In this document: piece by piece, positions 15,917 to 24,448 of the stretch
Layout: every line of letters begins with the position of its first letter
Numbering within the stretch: the stretch's first letter is position 1
DNA from: VRUE01 sp036403515
GTDB lineage: Bacteria; Actinomycetota; Thermoleophilia; Solirubrobacterales; 70-9
Reading direction: 5' to 3'
Length of the DNA: 39,825 bases
Assembly (NCBI GenBank): GCA_036403515.1
Contig: DASWQV010000075.1
Span: 1-39,825 of the forward strand
Notes under the pieces: generated by a model
Seen by the model: the letters and a program-made list of their open reading frames with translations, nothing else
Told to the model about the DNA's origin: nothing
Database searches by the model: none
Made by a program: the position numbers and the translations under genes

Positions 15917-17148
15917 GCGCGGAAGGTCGTGGCGGCGTCTGCGCCGGGCCCGGCGGCTGCGCCGGACTCGAGCATCGCGGCGACCTCGTCCTCCGAGTAA
16001 CCGGCTTCGCGCAGCACCTCGCTGGTGTGCTCGCCGAAGGCCGGCGCGGGCCGGGTCGGGTCACCAGGCGTGCGGCTCATCTTCACCGGCACGCCCAGCT
16101 GGCGGATGGCGCCGAGTCCCGGCTGCTCCATCTCAACCACCATTTGTCGGGCATGGACCAGCTCGGAGTCAAGTGCCTCGTCGACGTCCAGCACCGGCTC
16201 AATACAGCAGTCGTGCTCATCGTTGAAGGTCTTCCATTCGTCGCGAGTTCGAGTGCGAAAGACCTTCGCGACATCGCGCCAGGCGTCGCTGGTGGGGGCA
16301 TCGAACTGTTTCTCGACCAGGTCGGGACGGGCCACCCCGTTGCAGAAGGCAGCCCAGAACTTCGGCTCCAGGGCGCCGCAGGTCACCCAGCCGTCGCTCG
16401 CCTCATACGGCATGTAACACAGCAGGCCACCGGCCAGCTGCTGCTCGCCGCGACGCGGCACCTCGCCGTCGCAGAAGTAGCGTCCCGCCACCATCGCCAT
16501 CCAGGAGAGGGCACCGTCGGCCATTGAGACGTCGACCATCTGGCCCTCGCCGGAGCGCTGGCGCTCGTGCAGGGCGGCGAGCACGCCGAAGGCCGCCATC
16601 AGGGCGCCGCCGCCGAGGTCGGCGATCTGCCCTGCCGACTGGACCGGCGGACCGTCCTTGGCGCCGGTCAGGCCGAGCAGGCCGACGAGGCCGAGGTAGT
16701 TCATATCGTGGCCGGCACGCTGGGCGTAGGGGCCATCCTGGCCGTAGCCGGTGATCGCGCAGAAGACGACGCCGGGGTTTGCCTCGCGCATGCGCTCGTA
16801 GCCGACCCCGAGCCGGTCGAGCACGCCCGGGCGGAAGCCGTCGAGGACGACGTCGTGCCGTTCGACCAGGCGCAGCAGGGCCTCCCTCGCCTTGTCGCTC
16901 TTCAGGTCGAGGCGGACCGAGCGCTTGCCGCGGTTGAGCGAGAGGTAGAGCGCCGAGCGCGTGCCCAGCTCCTGCTGCTCCTCGCTGCCGTAGTAGGGCG
17001 GCGCCCAGCGGATGTAGTCACCCATGCCGGTGTCCTCGACCTTGAGCACCTCGGCGCCGAGGTCGGCGAGCAGAAGCGAGCAGAAGCCCCCCGGCAGCAG
17101 CCGGGTCAGGTCGAGGACCTTGACGTCGCTAAGCGGGAGAGCGCTCAC
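15913..17148 (-). CDS. Alpha-methylacyl-CoA racemase-like protein (CaiB/BaiF family III)
   Basis: 411 residues from GTG 17148; the longer frame to 17235 overlaps the BKACE gene too far. It is a family III CoA-transferase fold (VLDLTRLLPGGFCSLLLADLG start). Residues diagnostic of alpha-methylacyl-CoA racemases are present: His147 in AGHDMNYLGL, Asp177 in IADLGGGALM, and the CGALEPKFWAAF segment. Racemases of this type convert (2R)- to (2S)-2-methylacyl-CoA so that branched chains can enter beta-oxidation. The start overlaps the BKACE stop by 20 bp and the stop overlaps merR, so it is operon-internal. A true CoA transferase remains possible. Confidence 0.85.
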   Translation of the reverse strand: MSALPLSDVKVLDLTRLLPGGFCSLLLADLGAEVLKVEDTGMGDYIRWAPPYYGSEEQQELGTRSALYLSLNRGKRSVRLDLKSDKAREALLRLVERHDVVLDGFRPGVLDRLGVGYERMREANPGVVFCAITGYGQDGPYAQRAGHDMNYLGLVGLLGLTGAKDGPPVQSAGQIADLGGGALMAAFGVLAALHERQRSGEGQMVDVSMADGALSWMAMVAGRYFCDGEVPRRGEQQLAGGLLCYMPYEASDGWVTCGALEPKFWAAFCNGVARPDLVEKQFDAPTSDAWRDVAKVFRTRTRDEWKTFNDEHDCCIEPVLDVDEALDSELVHARQMVVEMEQPGLGAIRQLGVPVKMSRTPGDPTRPAPAFGEHTSEVLREAGYSEDEVAAMLESGAAAGPGADAATTFRA

Positions 17149-18025
17149 GCTTCGGCACTCCCAGCAGCTCGCGCGCCTCGGCGACGCTGGCGACCTTGCG
17201 TCCCACGTCTTCGGCCATCTGTCGCGCCTTGCCAATCAAATCGCCATTGGAGCGGCACATCTCGCCACTCGGCAGGTAGAGGTTGTCCTCGACTCCGGCG
17301 CGGACGTTTCCCCCCATGACCAGCGCCGCGCCGAGCAGTTTCCACTGGTCGCGGGAGATGCCGATAACCTGCCACTGGTTCTCGCCCTCGACTCCACCGG
17401 GGACCTGGTCGGACATGAAGGTGACGTTGCGGGGCGTCGGTCGGATTCCGCCGTTGACCCCCATCACCAGCGAGATTTGCAGCGGCGTTCGGTCAAGCAG
17501 GCCCATATCGATCAGCGGGTCGAGGTTGGCGACGTGGCCCGCGTCGAAGCACTCGTGCTCGGGCTTGATCCCCAACTCCTTCATCGCCGCGAGGAACTCG
17601 ATGATCGTGTCGAAGCTGTTCTCGAAGACCGTCTTGAAGACGAAGTCCTTACGTCGCGGGGAGTACTTGGCGTAGTTCATCGAGCTCATGTTGAGCGCGG
17701 CGACGTCGGGCTTCAGCTCGCGCAGGTACTCGAGTCGCTTCTCGATCGGGATGCCGATCGCGCCGGTCGAGTAGTTGACGATCACGTCGCCGACCTCGGC
17801 CAGGATCGCCTCGGTGATCGCGCGGAAGTCCTCGACCTCATAGGAAGGCGTGCCGTCGGGTTTGCGGGCGTGGATGTGGAGCTGCGAGGCCCCCTCGTCG
17901 ACCGCGCGCCGCGCCTCCGCCGCGTACTCCTCCGGCGTATAGGGGATCGCCGGGCACTGCTCGCGGTTGGCGATCACGCCGCTGATCGAGCAGCTGATCA
18001 CCACCGGGTCGTCAAACGAGCTCAT
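17129..18025 (-). CDS. Beta-keto acid cleavage enzyme (BKACE, DUF849)
   Basis: 298 residues from ATG 18025, preceded by a G-rich ribosome binding site (GGGGGGCGGGGG). The family's Zn-binding HxH is present (His50 and His52 in QLHIHARKPDG), as are the EHECFDAGHV and GVNGGIRPTP segments. BKACE enzymes condense a 3-keto acid with acetyl-CoA, giving acetoacetate and a new acyl-CoA; 3-keto-5-aminohexanoate cleavage enzyme (Kce) is the founding member. The specificity here cannot be read from sequence. Placement between carboxyltransferase and racemase-like genes suggests it feeds acyl-CoA units into the same catabolic route. Confidence 0.88.
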   Translation of the reverse strand: MSSFDDPVVISCSISGVIANREQCPAIPYTPEEYAAEARRAVDEGASQLHIHARKPDGTPSYEVEDFRAITEAILAEVGDVIVNYSTGAIGIPIEKRLEYLRELKPDVAALNMSSMNYAKYSPRRKDFVFKTVFENSFDTIIEFLAAMKELGIKPEHECFDAGHVANLDPLIDMGLLDRTPLQISLVMGVNGGIRPTPRNVTFMSDQVPGGVEGENQWQVIGISRDQWKLLGAALVMGGNVRAGVEDNLYLPSGEMCRSNGDLIGKARQMAEDVGRKVASVAEARELLGVPKRERSPA

Positions 18026-18082
18026 CCCCCGCCCCCCTTGGCGAGTTATCCGTGTATATCGCGGGAAAGTCGCCAATGCTCG

Positions 18083-19702
18083 TCATACCGGCATCACCCC
18101 GTGGCGCTTCTTCGGCTTCTCGATCTGCTTATTGCAGGCCATCTTCAGCGCCTTGGCAATCGTCGGGCGGGTCTCGCGCGGGTCGATTACGTCGTCGATC
18201 ACGGCGTTGCCGGCGGCGATGTAGGGGTCGATCTGCTCGCGGACCGCGTTCAGCATCGCCTCTTTGGTCGCCTCGGGGTCGTCGGAGGCCTCGATCATCG
18301 AGCGGCCGATGATGTTGACCGCGCCCTCGGCGCCCATCACCGAGATCTCGGCGCCGGGCCAGGCGACGATCAGGTCGGGCTCATACGCCTTGCCGCACAT
18401 CACGTAGTAGCCGGCGCCGTAGGCCTTGCGGACGATCACCGTCACCTTCGGCACCGTGGCACGGCTGACCGCGTAGAGCATCTTCGCCCCGTGGCGGATG
18501 ATCCCGGCGTGCTCGACCTTGGCCCCGACCATGAAGCCGGGCACGTCCTGGAGGAAGACGAGCGGGATGTTGAAGGCGTCGCAGAGGTTGATGAAGCGGG
18601 CCGCCTTGTCAGCCGAGTCGTTGTCGAGGATGCCCGCTAGCTGCTTGGGCTGGTTGGCGACGATCCCGGCGGGCTGACCGCCGAAGCGGGCGAAGCAGGT
18701 GATCAGCGTCTTGGCGAACTTCGGCTTGATGTCGAAGAACTCGCCGTCGTCAACGATCTCCCGGATCACGTCGTACATGTCGTACGGCTGCCGCGGGGAG
18801 TCGGGGACGATCTCCATCAGCTTCTCCGACTGGCGATCGATCGGGTCGGATACCTCGCGCCGCGGAGGCTTCTCCTCGCAGTTGGTCGGGAAATAGGAGA
18901 GGTACTGCTTGACCTTCTCGATGCATTCCTCGTCGTCTTTAACCTCGAGGTCCCCCACTCCCGACTTGCGGCAGTGCACCTTGGCGCCACCGAGCTCCTC
19001 CATCGTGATGTCCTCGCCGGTGACGGCCTTGGTCAGGTGCGGGCCGGCCAGCGCCATCGCGCCCTGGCCGGAGACCATCGGCACGAAGTCGGCGAGCGCC
19101 GGGATGTAGGCGGTGCCGGCGGCGCAGGGTCCCATCATCGCCGCGACCATCGGGATCACCCCCGACATCTCGACCTCCTCGCGGAAAAGGTGGCCGGAGC
19201 CGGCAAAGAGCGAGCCGGCAGCCTCCTGGATACGGGCGCCGGCCGAGTCAAGCAACCAGATGAATGGCATCCGCTTGGAGAGAGCCATCTCGCGCAGGCG
19301 CGTGGCCTTGAGCTCGCCAGTCATCCCCATCGAGCCGGCCATCACGGTGAAGTCGTAGGCGGCGACGCAGCAGGGTCGGCCGTCGACGTCGCCCCAGCCG
19401 GTGATCACGCCATCGGCGGGCGCCTCCTTGCCGTCCATCGCCCGCTGGGCGAAGTGGGGCCGGCCGTGGATGCCCATCTCGACGAAGGTGCCCTCGTCGA
19501 CCAAGAGGTCGATCCGCTCGCGGGCGGTCAGCTTGCCGCGCTCGTGCTGCTTGGCGATCTTCTCCTCGCCGCCGCCCAGCTTGGCCTTCTCGCGCCGCTC
19601 GTGCAGCTGCTCCGTGAGGTCGCTGAGCGGCGCCGTCCCAGGCAGCAGGTGGCGCTCCTCCGCGTCATCGCGGGCCGCCGGTCGCTCCTCGGTGCTGGCC
19701 AT
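18083..19702 (-). CDS. Acyl-CoA carboxylase, carboxyltransferase (beta) subunit
   Basis: 539 residues from ATG 19702. It is a typical biotin-dependent carboxyltransferase with N and C crotonase-like halves: KLTARERIDLLVDEGTF, DSAGARIQEAAGSLFAGSGHLF (acyl-CoA binding), then FLQDVPGFMVG and KAYGAGYYVMCG (carboxybiotin side). The family includes propionyl-, methylcrotonyl- and geranyl-CoA carboxylase beta subunits. The substrate is uncertain, and no biotin carboxylase/BCCP alpha subunit is encoded in the window. The gene begins 2 bp after the hydratase stop. A 57-bp gap precedes the BKACE gene and may hold an internal promoter. Confidence 0.92.
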   Translation of the reverse strand: MASTEERPAARDDAEERHLLPGTAPLSDLTEQLHERREKAKLGGGEEKIAKQHERGKLTARERIDLLVDEGTFVEMGIHGRPHFAQRAMDGKEAPADGVITGWGDVDGRPCCVAAYDFTVMAGSMGMTGELKATRLREMALSKRMPFIWLLDSAGARIQEAAGSLFAGSGHLFREEVEMSGVIPMVAAMMGPCAAGTAYIPALADFVPMVSGQGAMALAGPHLTKAVTGEDITMEELGGAKVHCRKSGVGDLEVKDDEECIEKVKQYLSYFPTNCEEKPPRREVSDPIDRQSEKLMEIVPDSPRQPYDMYDVIREIVDDGEFFDIKPKFAKTLITCFARFGGQPAGIVANQPKQLAGILDNDSADKAARFINLCDAFNIPLVFLQDVPGFMVGAKVEHAGIIRHGAKMLYAVSRATVPKVTVIVRKAYGAGYYVMCGKAYEPDLIVAWPGAEISVMGAEGAVNIIGRSMIEASDDPEATKEAMLNAVREQIDPYIAAGNAVIDDVIDPRETRPTIAKALKMACNKQIEKPKKRHGVMPV

Positions 19703-19704
19703 CC

Positions 19705-20487
19705 CTACCGTCCCTTCCACTGCGGGTCGCGTTTCTCGAAGAATGCGGTGACGCCCTCGACGATGTCCTCGGTGGTGAAGGTGAGCGAGAGCTGCGAGCG
19801 CAGGTAGTCGAGCGCGTCGTCGACGGCCATGTCCTGCTGGCGGTACATCGCGTCGTGTCCGAGCCGCATCAGCACTGGGCTCTTCGAGGCCAGCCTGGTC
19901 GCCCAGTCGGCGACCGCGGCGTCGAACTCCCCGCCGGGGACGACCTTGTTGGCGAGCCCGTACTCGACCGCCTGCTCGGCGCTGAGCCGCTCGCCCAGCA
20001 GCATCATCTCGTTGACCTTCTTGCGCGGGACGTTGCGGTAGATGATCGCCATGATCATGTAGGGGAAGGCGCCGACGTTGATCTCCGGCGTGCTGAAGGT
20101 GGCTCCCTCTTTGGCGATCAAGAGGTCGCAGGAGAGGGCGAGGCCCATCCCGCCAGCCAGCACGTGGCCGTTGGCGGCGCAGAGGCTCGGCTTGCCGAGG
20201 CGCGGCATCAGCCGGAAGAACTCGAGGAAAAGATCAGTCGCGAAATGTTTCGCCACGAGCGGAATGTCGGTAGCGAAGCCACCCAGGTCGGCCCCGGCGC
20301 AGAAGACTTTGTCCCCGGCCGCGGTGAGGACGACCGCCCGCACGTCCTCGGCATCGCGCGCCGTCTTCATCGCGTCGACCAGCTCGCTCAGCATCTGGCC
20401 AGAGAGCATGTTGCGCTTCTCCGGGTTGTTGAGGGTGACCGTGGCGACGCCCTCGGCGACCTCGTACTTGACGACCTCGTAGTCCAT
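19705..20487 (-). CDS. Enoyl-CoA hydratase/isomerase family protein
   Basis: 260 residues, full-length crotonase fold. Oxyanion-hole segments are CAGADLGGF and AANGHVLAGGMG. The Glu equivalent to Glu144 of rat mitochondrial hydratase is replaced by Gly (GGMGLALSCD), while the Glu164 equivalent is kept (STPEINVGAFP). This one-Glu pattern occurs in methylglutaconyl-CoA hydratase-like and other crotonase branches. With the carboxyltransferase next to it, a LiuC-like role in leucine/isoprenoid-type catabolism is plausible but unproven. It is the first gene of the minus-strand block. TATGGT (20497-20502) lies 9 nt before the ATG. Confidence 0.88.
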   Translation of the reverse strand: MDYEVVKYEVAEGVATVTLNNPEKRNMLSGQMLSELVDAMKTARDAEDVRAVVLTAAGDKVFCAGADLGGFATDIPLVAKHFATDLFLEFFRLMPRLGKPSLCAANGHVLAGGMGLALSCDLLIAKEGATFSTPEINVGAFPYMIMAIIYRNVPRKKVNEMMLLGERLSAEQAVEYGLANKVVPGGEFDAAVADWATRLASKSPVLMRLGHDAMYRQQDMAVDDALDYLRSQLSLTFTTEDIVEGVTAFFEKRDPQWKGR

Positions 20488-20518
20488 CGGCGGTGGACCA
20501 TAGCCGACCTGCGTCGAA

Positions 20519-20534
20519 AGTAGGAAGTGCTACT
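20519..20534. promoter_or_regulatory. Inverted repeat in the divergent acyl-CoA promoter region
   Basis: AGTAGGAAGTGCTACT has 5-bp arms and a 6-nt centre, between the hydratase promoter and the divergent acyl-CoA dehydrogenase. It is a candidate operator for the MerR encoded in the block. A GGCGGC-TTC-GCCGCC hairpin follows at 20604-20618 in the dehydrogenase leader. Confidence 0.3.
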
Positions 20535-20648
20535 GTCCACTCGCGCGCGGCGTGGCTGAGCTAGAGGGTCCACATTGCCCCACAAAGTCAGACACCCCCG
20601 CCTGGCGGCTTCGCCGCCGACCCCGAACTTCAAACGAGGAGAGAGACA

Positions 20649-21866
20649 GTGGCGACCGCGACGACCAACGGCTCCAAAGTGATCAAGCCCGACCACCAGG
20701 CCGGACGCAAACACTTCATCTTCAGCCAGGAGCACGAAGACCTGCGCGAGTCGATGCAGTCGTGGGTGAAGAAGGAGCTGTGGCCGCACCGCAACGAGTG
20801 GGAGGACACCTACTGGGACTCCGCGGCGATGAAGCGCGCCGGCGAGCTCGGCTTCCTTGGCCTCTGCTTCCCCGAGGAGTACGGCGGACAGGGCGGCGAC
20901 TACTTCTACTCGCTGGTCCGGGCCGAGTGCATGAGCTACTCCGGATCCGGCGGGACCAACATGGGCTTCGCCGTGCAGAGCGACATGGTTCTGCCACCGA
21001 TCCACCTGCTCGGCACCGAGGAGCAGAAGCGCCGCTATCTCGAGCCGGGCCTCAAAGGCGAGAAGATCGGCTGCATCGCGATCACCGAGCCGGGCGCCGG
21101 CTCCGACGTCGCCGGCATCCGCACCACTGCCATCCTCGACGGCGACGAATACGTGATCAACGGATCCAAGACCTTCATCACCAACGGTCCGCGCGCCGAC
21201 TTCATCGTCCTCGTCACCAAGACCGATCCCAGCGCCCGCCACGAGGGCATCACCCTCTTCGTCCTGCCGCTGCGCGACGAGGAGGGAAACCACGTGCCCG
21301 GCTTCACCGTCTCGGCCGAGCTGGAGAAGATGGGGATGCACGCCTCCGACACCGGCGAGCTCTCCTTCGAAGACGTCCGCGTGCCGGCCGACGCCGTGCT
21401 GGGCGAAGTCGGCAAGGGCTTCTACCACATCGCCTGGGAGCTTCAGGGCGAGCGGCTGGTGGCAGCCGCCGGCTGCCACGCGGGGGCAGAGCGGATGATC
21501 GAGAAGACGATCGAGTACGCCAAGGAGCGCGAAGCCTTCGGGCGGCCGATCGGCAAATTCCAGGCCCTGCGCCACAAGATCGCCGAGATGGCGACGAAGA
21601 CCGAGGCGGCGAAGCAGTTCACCTACGCCACCGCCTGGCGCTTCGCCAACGGCGAGTACCCGGTGCGCGAGATCACGATGGCCAAGCTCTACGCCTCCCG
21701 CATCTGCTGCGAGGTCGCCGACGACGCCGTGCAGATCCTCGGCGGCTACGGCTACATGAAGGAGTACGAGATCGAGCGCGCCTACCGCGACGTCCGCCTC
21801 AACCGGATCGGGGCTGGCACCGACGAGGTGATGCTCGACGTGATCGGTCGGAGCTACGGCCTTTGA
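20649..21866 (+). CDS. Acyl-CoA dehydrogenase (paralogue 1)
   Basis: 405 residues from GTG 20649, with a GAGGAGAGAGAC ribosome binding site. It has the ACD family core: ITEPGAGSDVAGI (FAD/substrate loop), NGSKTFITNG, EAFGRPIGKFQ, and LGGYGYMKEYEIER. The usual C-terminal YEGT catalytic motif reads GAGTDEVM instead. A Glu is present in the helix-G position (GERLVAAAG, about residue 268), the catalytic base of isovaleryl-CoA and long-chain dehydrogenases. This suggests a branched- or long-chain substrate. It is divergent from the hydratase-carboxylase block and probably acts one step before it. Confidence 0.92.
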   Translation: MATATTNGSKVIKPDHQAGRKHFIFSQEHEDLRESMQSWVKKELWPHRNEWEDTYWDSAAMKRAGELGFLGLCFPEEYGGQGGDYFYSLVRAECMSYSGSGGTNMGFAVQSDMVLPPIHLLGTEEQKRRYLEPGLKGEKIGCIAITEPGAGSDVAGIRTTAILDGDEYVINGSKTFITNGPRADFIVLVTKTDPSARHEGITLFVLPLRDEEGNHVPGFTVSAELEKMGMHASDTGELSFEDVRVPADAVLGEVGKGFYHIAWELQGERLVAAAGCHAGAERMIEKTIEYAKEREAFGRPIGKFQALRHKIAEMATKTEAAKQFTYATAWRFANGEYPVREITMAKLYASRICCEVADDAVQILGGYGYMKEYEIERAYRDVRLNRIGAGTDEVMLDVIGRSYGL

Positions 21867-21869
21867 TCG

Positions 21870-22046
21870 TTAGCGAGTCGCCAGCACCGTGGCGATAACG
21901 ATGAGGAGGCCCGCAATGTTCGAGCCCCAGAGCTGGAACACCAATGTCCGCAGGTCGCGGATGTCGCGATCGATCCGATCAAGTGTTCGGTCCAAGCCGT
22001 CGAATCTGTCGTCGAGTCGCTCGTCGGTCCACGTCATGCGTTCCAT
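21870..22046 (-). CDS. Small coiled-coil plus membrane-helix protein
   Basis: 58 residues from ATG 22046; a second ATG is three codons on. A charged heptad region (DERLDDRFDGLDRTLDRIDRDIRDL) leads into one membrane helix (GSNIAGLLIVIATVLA). The start is supported by TAGCGT (22054-22059) ending 7 nt upstream, the same leaderless pattern as neighbours. The stop lies 3 bp from the end of the first acyl-CoA dehydrogenase, convergent with it. No family was recognised. Small D-R-rich coiled-coil/TM proteins occur widely; this could be an oligomerising membrane scaffold. Confidence 0.65.
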   Translation of the reverse strand: MERMTWTDERLDDRFDGLDRTLDRIDRDIRDLRTLVFQLWGSNIAGLLIVIATVLATR

Positions 22047-22100
22047 CGTAGCCACGCTAACGGTGCCGTGCGCAGACAACAAGCTTCCGGGGTAACAAAA

Positions 22101-23279
22101 GTGTCAATCATCAGAGACACAGGTCAGCGAGCCACTCTCCCGCCCTTCGACGAGGAGCACGGGGAGCTGCGCGAGACCGTCCGCCGCTTCGTTGCGAAGG
22201 AGATCGCGCCCAACGTTCCCGCGTGGGAGGAGGCACGGGAGTTCCCCCGCGAGCTCTACGGCCGTTGCGCGGAGCTCGGCTTCCTCGGCCTCAAGTTCCC
22301 CGAGGAGCTCGGCGGACAGGGCGGCACCCACCTGCATGACGCAATCTGGGTCGAGGAGCTGGCTCGCTCCGGCGGCTCCGGCGGTGTCGCCGCCGGCCTC
22401 AACGCCCACACCTCGATCGCGATGCCGCCGATCTTCAACTTCGGCACCGAGGAGCAGAAGCAGCGCTGGCTGGTGCCGGGGATCGCCGGCGAGAAGATCG
22501 GCGCGCTGGGGATCACCGAGCCCGGGGCCGGCTCCGACGTCGCCGGCATCTCCACCTTCGCCGAGAAGGTCGACGACGGCTACGTCGTCAACGGCTCCAA
22601 GACCTTCATCACAAACGGGGTGCGCGCTGACTTCCTCGTCTGCGCGGTGAAGACGACGAAAGAGGGCGGTCACGGCGGCATCTCCTTCCTCGTGCTCGAG
22701 CGTGAGATGCCCGGTTACGAGGTGGCCCAGAAGCTGGAGAAGATGGGCTGGCATTCATCCGACACGGGCGAGCTCTCCTTCACCAACGTCGAGGTGCCCG
22801 CGGAGAACCTGCTCGGCGGCGAGAACGAGGGCTTCAAGCTGATCATGGCCAACTTCGCCTGGGAGCGGCTGCTGATGGCGATCGGCGCCGTCGGCGCGAT
22901 GCAGCGCCTGATCGAGACCACCGTCTCCTACGCCCTCGACCGCGAAGCCTTCGGCCGCCCAATTGGCAAGTTCCAGGCGATCCGCCACCACGTCGCCGAG
23001 ATGGCGACCAAGGCGGAGGCTTCCCGCGCCATTACCTACAACGCCCTGCGCCTCTTCCACGAGGGCCAGGACTGCATCCAGGACGTGACCATGGCCAAGC
23101 TCGTCACGCAGCGCGCCGTCCTCGAGATCGCCGACCAGTCCCTCCAAATCCACGGCGGCTACGGCTACATGCGCGAGTACGGCATCGAGCGAGCCGTCCG
23201 CGACGCCCGCCTCGGCCCAATCGGCGGCGGCACCGACGAGGTCATGAAGGAGATCCTCGGCAAGTTGAGGGGGTTGTAG
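22101..23279 (+). CDS. Acyl-CoA dehydrogenase (paralogue 2), 3' end rebuilt by island insertion
   Basis: 392 residues from GTG 22101. It has the same core motifs as the neighbour (ITEPGAGSDVAGIS, NGSKTFITNG, EAFGRPIGKFQ, IHGGYGYMREYGIER). Glu255 in WERLLMA fills the isovaleryl/long-chain-type catalytic position, with GGGTDEVM at the usual C-terminal site. The final codons (VMKEILGKLRGL) are encoded by the island's left attachment repeat. A diverged copy of the same segment, which would encode VMKE-LGKLMGL, lies at 31925-31964. The original 3' end was therefore displaced and replaced by an in-frame copy, leaving the enzyme intact. Confidence 0.92.
   Translation: MSIIRDTGQRATLPPFDEEHGELRETVRRFVAKEIAPNVPAWEEAREFPRELYGRCAELGFLGLKFPEELGGQGGTHLHDAIWVEELARSGGSGGVAAGLNAHTSIAMPPIFNFGTEEQKQRWLVPGIAGEKIGALGITEPGAGSDVAGISTFAEKVDDGYVVNGSKTFITNGVRADFLVCAVKTTKEGGHGGISFLVLEREMPGYEVAQKLEKMGWHSSDTGELSFTNVEVPAENLLGGENEGFKLIMANFAWERLLMAIGAVGAMQRLIETTVSYALDREAFGRPIGKFQAIRHHVAEMATKAEASRAITYNALRLFHEGQDCIQDVTMAKLVTQRAVLEIADQSLQIHGGYGYMREYGIERAVRDARLGPIGGGTDEVMKEILGKLRGL
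23241..23279 (+). repeat. attL: left attachment repeat (end of the acyl-CoA dehydrogenase gene)
   Basis: 39 bp beginning GTCATGAAGGAGA and containing TCCTCGGCAAG, ending at the TAG stop of the host gene. It matches 31925-31964 except for three substitutions and one single-base insertion. Confidence 0.85.
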
Positions 23280-23325
23280 GAATTAGCAGGGGATTCCTGC
23301 TCCTCCTTCCCATCGTCCGCGCCAG

Positions 23326-23348
23326 GCGGACACGGTTCGGACACATCG
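23326..23348 (+). repeat. Arm-type repeat, left copy
   Basis: GCGGACACGGTTCGGACACA followed by TCG, itself two CGGACAC half-units. It recurs at 31789-31811 with 21 of 23 bases identical and in the same orientation. It lies 47 bp inside attL and is a candidate integrase or excisionase arm-binding site. Confidence 0.65.
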
Positions 23349-24448
23349 CGTCGTGCCTGGGCGATCTGATCCTCGGCAGACACCCGCTCCGCGATGTCGA
23401 ACTCATCGAAGACGTGCGCGTAGACGTCGAGCGTCATCGTCGGCGAGTGTCCGGCCTGGCGCGCGACCTCGACCACGCTGCGCCCTTCGTGGATGAGCAA
23501 AGAGATGAAGCTGTGTCGCAGGTCGTACGGGCGCGCGTTCTTGATGCCCGCAGCGGCACAGGCGGGATGCCAAGCGTCCCGATGCCAGGACTGCCAAGCG
23601 CCGTCGTTCCAGATGCCGCCTGAGCGGTTCGGGAACAAGAGGTCTTCGTCCTCGGCGTGGTCGCACTGTGAGCGCCACTCGGCCAGGTCGGTCGCAAGCG
23701 GTGCGAGCAGCCGCACCGTGCGCGTCTGGCCCGTCTTGGTGGACTTGACGCCGCCCTGACCGTCCGCCGCCTTCTCGATCAACAGCGTCCGCTCGCGCAC
23801 GTCAGACCAGCGGAGGGCCTGGGCCTCCTGGGGACGGATTCCGGCGTACGCCAGCACCGCGATCAAGGTCGCGTCACGCGGCCCGTGCGTCCGCCGCCGC
23901 CCGGCGGCCGCGATCCGCAGACGCTCCACGGAGAGCGGCGGCAACGGCCGAACCTCGCGATAGCGGCGAACCTTCGGCTTCTTCACCGCCTTGACGGGGT
24001 TGTTGCCGATTCGCCTCCACTCGACGGCGCACCGCAGGACTCCTTGAAGCTGGACAAGCGCCCGATGCACGGTCGGGCAGCCCCACCCCATCCGCTTCCA
24101 GTTCCGCCCGGTAGCGCTCCACGACTTCGGGCGTGATTGCGCTAAGCCGCATTGAGCCAAGCCTCGGCCCAATGTGCCGATCCCACAACTTCGCGTAGCT
24201 CTGGAGCGTGCGGCTTGCGAGGTTGGGAACTGCGTAGAGCTTCCACCATTCCTCCGCGAACTCCGCAAGCATTTCGCGGCCTCCGGTGAGCAGGTCGAGA
24301 TCGCCGGTCCGCTTGCGCCTTATGACCTCCGCCTCGAAGACTTCCGCGTCCCGCTTGCGACCGATGACCTTGGACCGCTCGCGCCCCTGGGCGTCGCGCC
24401 ACCGCACCCTCCAGACAGCCCCGCCTTTCCGCTCGATCCGCTCAACGC

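Noticed and set aside
20604..20618. Hairpin GGCGGC-TTC-GCCGCC as a riboswitch or attenuator
   Set aside because: A single short stem without T-tract or conserved aptamer features; noted only as part of the leader.
20388..21575. 395-codon antisense frame over the first acyl-CoA dehydrogenase
   Set aside because: Shadow of a gene with strong family motifs.
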